From assembly GCA_038237235.1 (NCBI GenBank), contig JBBRYW010000041.1, positions 1 to 22,048 of the forward strand: a stretch of 22,048 bases of DNA, read 5' to 3'. The notes below the pieces were generated by a model. The model was not told where the DNA came from. It was given only the letters and a program-made list of their open reading frames with translations, and made no database searches. Positions 15,316 through 21,435 of the stretch are shown here, piece after piece. The position numbers were made by a program, and so were the translations under genes. The stretch comes from JBBRYW01 sp038237235 (GTDB lineage Bacteria > Actinomycetota > Thermoleophilia > Gaiellales > Gaiellaceae). Within the stretch, counting starts at the first letter, position 1, and every line of letters begins with the position of its first letter.

Positions 15316-16070
15316 CGGACGCCGCGAAGGATGCTGCTCGGGCACTGGCCCGACGGTTCGGCGTGCAACTCGTGCCGCTCGACGCCGCTCGCTCTTTCGA
15401 GCAGGAGCGCCGCAGGATCCTGGAGGAGTGCGGAGTCGACCTGGTTCTCGACGGCGGCGCCAACGAAGGTCAGTACGCGCGGACGATCCGTGCGACCGGC
15501 TTTCATGGGCGGATCGTGTCGTTCGAGCCGCTTCCCTCCGCCTATGCGCGACTAGCCGGCCGGAGTGCGTCCGATCCAGCCTGGGATTGCCTGCCGCTCG
15601 CCCTGGGGGACGTCGACGGCGCGGCCGAGATCTACGTCGCCCAGAACTCGGTCTCGAGCTCGCTCCGCGCACCGGCCGCGGTGCAGCTCGCGGCCGCGGC
15701 CGAGTCGAGGAGCGTTCGAACGGAGCGGGTGCGGGTCACGCGCCTGGACTCCCTCATTCCGGAGCTGATCGAGGCCGGCACGGTCTCATATCTCAAGCTC
15801 GACCTCCAGGGCTTTGAGCTGGAGGCGCTCCGCGGAGCGCAAGCCATGCTCGAGCATGCTGTCGCCGTGGAGTGCGAGCTCTCCCTCGCGCCACTGTACG
15901 AGGGACAGGCACTCTTCTCGGAGGTCGTGGCGTGGCTGGACGTCTCCGGATTTGCCCTCGTCTCGCTCGAGCGAGCCTTTTCCGACCCCCGCTCGGGCAA
16001 GCTCTTGCAGCTCGACGGACTGTTCGTAGGGCAGGACCGCGAGAGGCCCGCAGGCTCGGCTCTACACTAG
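15192..16070 (+). CDS. FkbM-family SAM-dependent methyltransferase
   Basis: The core is a typical FkbM methyltransferase: LVLDGGANEGQYARTIR (84-100; SAM motif I, with Gly where Val/Ile is usual), IVSFEPL (108-114), LALGDVDGAAEIYVAQNSVSSSL (136-158), then YLKLDLQGFELEALRGA (200-216). It probably O-methylates a sugar of the polysaccharide. The start is uncertain. The GTG at 15192 lies 124 bp inside the dehydratase gene, and the first 30 residues from it are arginine-rich shadow-like sequence. Family-like sequence begins about residue 35 (IASYLGIADAAKDAARALAR), where no ATG, GTG or TTG exists in frame. GTG 15363 would give a 235-residue protein lacking that segment. The stop is 4 bp before the start of the second hydrolase, so the genes are probably co-transcribed. 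Confidence 0.83.
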   Translation: MASDSGLRATRAPDGRRRPRRTERVQPRGRGAAAIASYLGIADAAKDAARALARRFGVQLVPLDAARSFEQERRRILEECGVDLVLDGGANEGQYARTIRATGFHGRIVSFEPLPSAYARLAGRSASDPAWDCLPLALGDVDGAAEIYVAQNSVSSSLRAPAAVQLAAAAESRSVRTERVRVTRLDSLIPELIEAGTVSYLKLDLQGFELEALRGAQAMLEHAVAVECELSLAPLYEGQALFSEVVAWLDVSGFALVSLERAFSDPRSGKLLQLDGLFVGQDRERPAGSALH

Positions 16071-16074
16071 GCTG

Positions 16075-18219
16075 GTGAGTCGCGGGGCTGCTGGACTGTG
16101 CGCCGCCGTCGCGGCCTTGGTGCTGTGCTCACCTCTTGCTGCGGCCCGGCCGCTGCAGACTGCTGTCGCGGCCGACTCCTCGTTCGGTGGGCCGGAAGCG
16201 GCGCTCGCCTTCGAGCGAACGCGAGCGGCAGGGGCGAGTCGAGTTCGGCTGACTCTCAGCTGGGCCGTCGTCGCGAGGCGCAAGCCCACGAACGGGGTGG
16301 ATCCCGCCGACCCGGCGTACGAGTGGGGGCGCTTCGACACTGAGGTTCGGCTCGCGCTCGCGCACGATCTTCAGCCGATCGTGAGCATCGACAACGCTCC
16401 AGGCTGGGCTGAGGACAGGAGCGCGCCGCTCCCCTTCGTGCCTGCTGATCCGGCCCTAAGGGGCCCCATTCGCCCGGATCCGGACGCGCTGGCGCGGTTT
16501 GCCAGGGCGGCGTCCACCCGGTACGGCGGCTCGTTCTCGGGGCTTCCCCGCGTCCGCTACTGGCGCGTCTGGAACGAGCCGAACCTCAGCTCGTTCCTGC
16601 TGCCGCAGCTCGACGGTAACCGCGCCCTCTCGCCAGATCTGTATCGCCGCATGCTCAACGAGTCCGCGGCCGCCATCCACTCCGTCCATCCCGACAACGT
16701 CGTGGTCGGCGGCGGGCTGTCGCCGTACGCCACGTCGACGAAGCTCGTCCAGGCGGTCGCGCCGCTTCGATTCATGCGTCAGCTCCTGTGCATGTCGCGG
16801 GGATCGACGCCGCGACCCACGTGCAGCAAGAAGGTGGAGCTCGACGCCTGGGGAGTCCATCCATACACCTCCGGTGGCCCTACGCGGAAGGCGGCGAGCC
16901 GCGACGACGTCTCGCTCGGCGACCTCCCGGCTGTTCGGCGGCTGCTCGACGCCGCCGCCCGCGCGGGCCACATCGTCTCGCGCGGGCCCGTCCGCATGTG
17001 GGTGACCGAGTTCTCCTGGGACACCAGGCCGCCCGACCTCAACGCGCTCGTCGTGCCGGTCAAGCTGCACGCGCGCTGGGTCTCGGAGGCGCTCTACCAG
17101 ATGTGGCGCTCGGACGTAACCCTCGCGACGTGGTTCCAGCTCCGCGACGACCCCTATCCGACCGACTTCGCCCAATCGGGCCTGTACTTCCGCGGTGGAG
17201 ACAGCCTCACCCGCGATGCTCCGAAGCCGGCCCTTGCAGCATTCCGCTTTCCCTTCGTGGCCTACCGTGCACGAGGCGGCGTCGACGTCTGGGGCCGGAC
17301 CTCCGCCGGCCGGGCGGCGTACGTCCTCGTGGAGGAGAACGCGGGGGACGGCTGGCGGCGGCTGGCGAAGCTCCGCGCGGATCGCTACGGGATCTTCGCC
17401 GGGCACATCCGCGCGCTCGCCCGCGTGCCGCTCGGTGCGCGCCGCCCCCTGCCTCCCAGGTCGACCTATCGCCGGGCCGTCCTCCGCGATTCACCCGTGT
17501 CCTACTGGGCCCTCGACGAGCAGAACGGGACGACGGCCCGAGATCTCGCTGGGGTGAAAGAAGCGCGGTATGTGGGAGCGAAGCTTGGAGTGCCGGGAGC
17601 GTTGCTCGGCACACCCGACCGCGCGGTCAGCCTGGACGGAAAGAACGACGCCGTCTCTCTCGGCCCGATTCGCTCTCCGGCAACGGTGGAGGGGTGGGTG
17701 AAGACCGAGACGACGCGTCCGGTCGCCCTGTTCAGCAACCGGGACGGGGCGAGCCGCTACACCTACCTCGGCGTGACCGACCCTGTTCACGCCCTCGCGT
17801 ATGACACGGGAATGGGGCTGAGGAGCGCGGCCTGGGTCACCGACGGCCGCTGGCACTACCTCGTCTACACGCACGATGGAATCAGTGGTCGCCTCTACGT
17901 CGACGGCCGGCTCGACTCGTCGGGAACCTGGCCTCGCGTCGAAGGTACCGCCGCCGCCTCGCTCGGGTACGACGCGACGCTGAAGACGCACTTGCGTGGC
18001 GCCGTCGACGAGGTCGCCCTGTACGACTACCCGCTGACCGCCGACCAGGTACGCAGCCACTTTCTCGCGAGTGGTCGCGGGCTCGGCTACGCCGATCAGT
18101 TCAACATCATGGGGCACGGCACGTATCTCCGCGCGCGGATCGTCGGCGGGCCGGCAGCATCCCTGCCCTTCTCTCTGGCGCGGCCGCACGACCGCTACGT
18201 CCTTCCGTTCGGCGTGTAA
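16075..18219 (+). CDS. Secreted clan-A glycoside hydrolase with inserted LamG-like domain
   Basis: A 714-residue paralogue of the hydrolase at 12821. It has a signal peptide (about 1-24), a TIM barrel with RYWRVWNEPN (Glu168, acid/base) and MWVTEFSWDT (Glu312, nucleophile), and the same VHPYTSGGPT and QSGLYFRGG landmarks. The C-terminal beta domain begins as in the paralogue (VWGRTSAGRA to LRADRYGIF, 405-441). It is then interrupted by about 220 residues of a concanavalin-A-like LamG domain (about 465-665: SPVSYWALDEQNGTTARDLA, AVSLDGKNDAVSLG, VEGWVKTE, WHYLVYTHDGISGRLYVDG, GAVDEVALYDYPLTADQV). The domain resumes as TYLRARIVGG and ends DRYVLPFGV, matching the paralogue's end. The LamG unit probably binds carbohydrate. 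The GTG start is 4 bp after the methyltransferase stop, indicating an operon. The polymer cut is unknown. Confidence 0.88.
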   Translation: MSRGAAGLCAAVAALVLCSPLAAARPLQTAVAADSSFGGPEAALAFERTRAAGASRVRLTLSWAVVARRKPTNGVDPADPAYEWGRFDTEVRLALAHDLQPIVSIDNAPGWAEDRSAPLPFVPADPALRGPIRPDPDALARFARAASTRYGGSFSGLPRVRYWRVWNEPNLSSFLLPQLDGNRALSPDLYRRMLNESAAAIHSVHPDNVVVGGGLSPYATSTKLVQAVAPLRFMRQLLCMSRGSTPRPTCSKKVELDAWGVHPYTSGGPTRKAASRDDVSLGDLPAVRRLLDAAARAGHIVSRGPVRMWVTEFSWDTRPPDLNALVVPVKLHARWVSEALYQMWRSDVTLATWFQLRDDPYPTDFAQSGLYFRGGDSLTRDAPKPALAAFRFPFVAYRARGGVDVWGRTSAGRAAYVLVEENAGDGWRRLAKLRADRYGIFAGHIRALARVPLGARRPLPPRSTYRRAVLRDSPVSYWALDEQNGTTARDLAGVKEARYVGAKLGVPGALLGTPDRAVSLDGKNDAVSLGPIRSPATVEGWVKTETTRPVALFSNRDGASRYTYLGVTDPVHALAYDTGMGLRSAAWVTDGRWHYLVYTHDGISGRLYVDGRLDSSGTWPRVEGTAAASLGYDATLKTHLRGAVDEVALYDYPLTADQVRSHFLASGRGLGYADQFNIMGHGTYLRARIVGGPAASLPFSLARPHDRYVLPFGV

Positions 18220-18239
18220 GCGAGGGCCGCCGCTAGCTC

Positions 18240-18312
18240 GGGCCGCCACGCGGCCGCGCTGGCCGGCGAGCGCAATGGGGCCGCCGGCGAGCGAGATGGC
18301 CAGGGTGAGCCA
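18240..18312 (-). pseudogene. Degenerate fragment of a flippase 3' end
   Basis: Directly after the TylF-type gene stop (18315-18313), the minus strand reads WLTLAISLAGGPIALAG, matching ATLAVSLAGGLIALAG of the flippase at 19254-20702. At DNA level, 18261-18307 and 19358-19404 agree at 42 of 47 positions by my alignment. There is no start and the similarity fades after about 70 bp, so this is a remnant, not a gene. Confidence 0.7.
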
Positions 18313-19143
18313 TTACTCCGGTCCGTTCGAGCGCCGCAGCACGCAGAAGTGCCCGGCGAACGGCAGGGGCAGCTCGAGGCCGAGCTCGCCTGGATGTTCT
18401 GCCAAGAACTCCTCGACCGCCGTCTTCGGGCCTGCAGAGAAGAATGCGTAGTCGTCCACCACGACGCGGGCGCCCGCCGTCAGCCGGTCGTGGAGCAGCC
18501 GCAGCGCCGTTCGGGTCGGCTCGTAGAGATCCATGTCGAGGTAGGCGAACGCGACGCGGCCGGGAAGCCGGCGGGCCGTCTCAACCTCGTCGAGGAAGCC
18601 CGGCACCACCTGGGTTCGCTCGCTCGGAAAGCCGACCTCCCGCAGTCGTTCCAGAACCCGCTCGGGCCCGTACGCCATCCCACCCGCATACGCATCCATC
18701 GAGCCGAGGCTGCCGATGTCGTCGAGCAGGACGTCCTCGCTCGTCGGGCTCGACAGCCCCTGAAAGGAGTCGTACAGCCACAGGGATCGACCGGTGTCGC
18801 GAATCTCGTTCGCGAGCAGCGCAGAGGTCGCTCCCTGAGCGACTCCGAACTCGCAGACGTCGCCCTCCCCGGCGAGCGCTTGCTGGAGGTGGTAGCAGAT
18901 GTAGATCGCCTCGCTCGTCTTCGTCCCCAGCAGCCGCGAGAGCAGCTCGACGCGGCCTTCGCGCGGCTGGAGATCCGCGAAAAGCGTGTGGCGGAAGCAC
19001 TCGTGAAGCTCCCAGACGACCCGCCTCCGCAGCTCGTCGGCCACTTGCCTGCGCGCGACAGTGTCGACGGTGAGCTTCGCCGGCTGGAGGGCCCGGTTGG
19101 CCAGGCGGTGGGCACGATATGCGAGTTGCTTCGCAGTTGTCAT
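18313..19143 (-). CDS. TylF/MycF-family O-methyltransferase
   Basis: A 276-residue SAM- and metal-dependent sugar O-methyltransferase. Evidence is DVCEFGVAQGATSALLAN (95-112; SAM-binding motif), LWLYDSFQGL (121-130), VAFAYLDMDLYEPT (197-210; metal-binding Asp203/Asp205 region) and GARVVVDDYAFF (224-235; Asp230-Asp231). Family members methylate hydroxyls of deoxysugars in macrolides (macrocin, mycinamicin) and of surface glycans, so a methylated sugar in this polysaccharide is the natural reading. The ATG at 19143 has no good ribosome site. It lies 110 bp after the flippase stop on the same strand and is bracketed by the flippase 3' end on one side and a degenerate copy of it on the other. Confidence 0.9.
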   Translation of the reverse strand: MTTAKQLAYRAHRLANRALQPAKLTVDTVARRQVADELRRRVVWELHECFRHTLFADLQPREGRVELLSRLLGTKTSEAIYICYHLQQALAGEGDVCEFGVAQGATSALLANEIRDTGRSLWLYDSFQGLSSPTSEDVLLDDIGSLGSMDAYAGGMAYGPERVLERLREVGFPSERTQVVPGFLDEVETARRLPGRVAFAYLDMDLYEPTRTALRLLHDRLTAGARVVVDDYAFFSAGPKTAVEEFLAEHPGELGLELPLPFAGHFCVLRRSNGPE

Positions 19144-19253
19144 TCAGAATCGGGTGAAAGCCGCTCGCCTGCACGCACCTCGAGCTTGAGCCGTTCCCCG
19201 GCGCGAGCGAGCGGGCGGATCAGCTCGGATCGCATACGCATGAGGGGTTATAT

Positions 19254-20702
19254 CTACGCGGCCCGTCCCTCGCCGCGGGCCAAGAGTCCGTCGAGCCGCA
19301 CCCGGCGGAGTGCGAGCCGGAAGAACTCGTACTCGGGGCCGCGAAGCGCCGCAGCCAGGCCGGCGAGCGCGATGAGACCACCGGCGAGCGAGACGGCCAG
19401 GGTGGCGACGGCGCGCCCGGTTCCCGAACCTCCGGCGAGGAGTGCCCAGCCGCCGTACGAGCCGAGCGCGAAAGCTCCCGCGAGGATGCCCGGAACGAGC
19501 AGCCACTCCTTGAGCGCAGTCGCCAGGCGCACTCCCGACCCGGCCCCGAGGGCGAAGGCGAGGATGATGCCGGCGACGAGCGACGAGGCCGAGTAGGCGA
19601 GCGCGAGCCCGTTTGTCTGCCAGAGCGCGCGGGCGGGGAACGCGAGCGCGACGTACACGACGACGCCGGCGGTCGTGGTCGCGGCGACCACACGCTGGCG
19701 ACCGACTCCGTAGAGCGCCTTGCCGGCGATCGTGGCCGCCGAGAGGCCGACGAGAGACAGCGCCAGAAGCGCCGCGAGCGTCGCCGTCGCAAGCGCCTTG
19801 TCCGCGTCGAAGTCGCCGCGCTGGAGCACGGCCCGAACGATCTCGCGCCGGCAGATGACGATGTACGTCGTCGAGGCCGATGCCGCGACCAGGCCGAACC
19901 GCAGGACGAGCACGTTGAGCCGCGCCAGAGCCTCACGTCCGAACGATCGCTCCCGCTCGGCGGCCGCGGGCAGGATCGCGTTTCCGAGCGCCTGCGCGAT
20001 CTGCACCGGGATGACCGCGATTCCCCGGGCGTAGGCGATCAGGGTCACGGCTCCTGGGCCGATCCCGCTTGCAAAGAAGCGCTCGATCAGGATCACGATC
20101 TGACCACCGATGAGCGTTGCCAGGAAGATCGGCGCCGCGGCCGCCAGCAGCTGCATCATCGCCAAGCGGGGCTGCTCGGGGGACGGCGCCGTCCCGCGGC
20201 TACGCGCCCGCAGGGCGAGGAAGGCGAGCGCGGTCAGGTGGCCGCAGGCGATCGCAAGCGCGAACCCGGTGACCGATCGCCAGAAGGGCATGACCGCCGA
20301 GACTGCGACGACGGCGAGCGCCGTCGCGAGCGGCACCCTCAGGATCGAGAGCTTGTAGCGGCGTTGGACGAGCAGGCGGGCGGCATAGACTCCGCCGACG
20401 CTCGTCGTGAAGAGGATGGGAGCGAAGGCGAGCCAGACGTGGAGCCGGCTTGGAGATGCGACGACGAGTCCGGCCACGTAGAGCACCGCTGCGAGCAAGC
20501 TGACCGGGACGGTGACGCGCAGCGCGGCTGCCAGCGAGGGCCGCACGTCGCGCTCGAACATGCGGAGGAGTACGGTGTAGAGGCCCTCCATCAGAACCCC
20601 GCCGATCGCGGTCGGGACGATCAGTGCGAGGAAGTACGTGTCCGTGTCGACGTTCGCCCCGTAGAGGGCAGCCAGAGCCGCGATCAGGACGAGGCTCAGC
20701 AT
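19254..20702 (-). CDS. MVF/MurJ-like lipid flippase
   Basis: A 482-residue multi-pass membrane protein with the MviN/MurJ look: MLSLVLIAALAALYGAN followed by DTYFLALIVP at the N-terminus, then regular pairs of hydrophobic helices, AYARGIAVIPVQIAQALGNA in the middle, and a C-terminal basic tail. It would move a lipid-linked glycan across the membrane. Whether that is peptidoglycan precursor or the local polysaccharide is not decided by sequence, but the genomic setting favours the latter. ATG 20702 is the first conventional start, yet the same frame reads GRLSVLNFAALGLERMLSLV across it, so the true N-terminus is probably further upstream. The frame is open into the preceding gene, with no ATG/GTG/TTG found between 20703 and about 20810. 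It is different in sequence from the flippase at 3715. Confidence 0.83.
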   Translation of the reverse strand: MLSLVLIAALAALYGANVDTDTYFLALIVPTAIGGVLMEGLYTVLLRMFERDVRPSLAAALRVTVPVSLLAAVLYVAGLVVASPSRLHVWLAFAPILFTTSVGGVYAARLLVQRRYKLSILRVPLATALAVVAVSAVMPFWRSVTGFALAIACGHLTALAFLALRARSRGTAPSPEQPRLAMMQLLAAAAPIFLATLIGGQIVILIERFFASGIGPGAVTLIAYARGIAVIPVQIAQALGNAILPAAAERERSFGREALARLNVLVLRFGLVAASASTTYIVICRREIVRAVLQRGDFDADKALATATLAALLALSLVGLSAATIAGKALYGVGRQRVVAATTTAGVVVYVALAFPARALWQTNGLALAYSASSLVAGIILAFALGAGSGVRLATALKEWLLVPGILAGAFALGSYGGWALLAGGSGTGRAVATLAVSLAGGLIALAGLAAALRGPEYEFFRLALRRVRLDGLLARGEGRAA

Positions 20703-20799
20703 GCGCTCGAGGCCGAGCGCGGCGAAATTGAGAACGGAGAGCCTTCCGACCGGGTGGCTCTGGAGCGCCGCCTCCGGCGCGCCCGGCCCGGCCGGCGCG

Positions 20800-21369
20800 C
20801 TACTTACGAGTCGTCTCCCGCAGGCTGCGCTGGCGGTACGCGGCCGCAGCCACCGCCACAGCCGTGATCGCAGCGAGCAAGACGACGAGCCCGATCAATC
20901 GTCCGTCGCTCCCGTCGGATACAACGTTGACCGCCGCGGACAGCGCCCGCCGCGGGGTCGCGTCACCGCCGATCTGGCCTCTTCCGCGCGCGCCGTCCCC
21001 GAAAGGGCTTCCCCGGCCGAACCCACGTCCCTCGCCGCCGATCGTCGTCTTCGGACGCTTGGTGTGAAGGATGTGCTGCGGTGCGCCGTAAGCGGAGGAG
21101 GTCGCGACCTGCTGGAGGAGTTGCGCGTCGGAGCCGCCCTCCGTGGTCAGCTTGCGCGAGAGAGACGGAGCGAGCGGCTTCGTCTGCACCTTGCCCACGC
21201 CCGTCGCCTGAGACCCGCTGCTCGTCGGGAACTGCTCGACGTACTGCGCGACGGCGGCGGATCCGCCCGGGCGTGGGGGGCGACCCTTTGCCGCGGCTGC
21301 GTCGGTCAGTCCGGCGAATACGAGCACACCTGCGAGGACTGTAAGGCTCTTTGAGAACCGGACCTTCAC
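20800..21369 (-). CDS. Secreted protein with C-terminal membrane anchor, function unknown
   Basis: A 189-residue protein with an N-terminal signal peptide (MKVRFSKSLTVLAGVLVFAG, cleavage near 27). A polar middle contains AQYVEQFPTSSGS and a flexible Gly/Arg-rich segment (GRGFGRGSPFGDGARGRG), and one C-terminal membrane helix (LIGLVVLLAAITAVAVAAAA) precedes the basic tail YRQRSLRETTRK. This signal-helix-basic-tail layout is that of a surface protein held by, or possibly processed at, its C-terminus. There is no LPXTG motif and no clear PEP-CTERM motif. I do not recognise a family. The GTG start at 21369 lies opposite the ligase-like gene at 21436 across a 66-bp divergent gap. Its stop (20802-20800) lies within the upstream open frame of the flippase, so the two are probably co-transcribed. 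Confidence 0.75.
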   Translation of the reverse strand: MKVRFSKSLTVLAGVLVFAGLTDAAAAKGRPPRPGGSAAVAQYVEQFPTSSGSQATGVGKVQTKPLAPSLSRKLTTEGGSDAQLLQQVATSSAYGAPQHILHTKRPKTTIGGEGRGFGRGSPFGDGARGRGQIGGDATPRRALSAAVNVVSDGSDGRLIGLVVLLAAITAVAVAAAAYRQRSLRETTRK

Positions 21370-21391
21370 CGTTCGTCGAACCCCCTCGTCG

Positions 21392-21416
21392 GACCCGGAG
21401 CATGGCTCTCCGGGTC
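21392..21416. promoter_or_regulatory. Perfect 9-bp inverted repeat in a divergent promoter gap, possible operator
   Basis: gacccggag (21392-21400) and ctccgggtc (21408-21416) are exact reverse complements around a 7-nt spacer. They lie between two divergent starts (21369 and 21436), a position unsuited to a terminator and suited to a dimeric regulator site. Confidence 0.4.
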
Positions 21417-21435
21417 ATCTAGGCTAGCAAACGGC

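Noticed and set aside
14644..15672. 342-codon minus-strand open frame opposite gmd and fkbM
   Set aside because: It is arginine-rich, starts with a low-complexity run and lies opposite unambiguous enzyme motifs; antisense shadow.
18349..19596. 415-codon plus-strand open frame opposite the TylF-type and flippase genes
   Set aside because: Translation is arginine/proline/serine-rich without family motifs, while the minus strand has clear methyltransferase and membrane-protein signatures. It is a high-GC antisense shadow.
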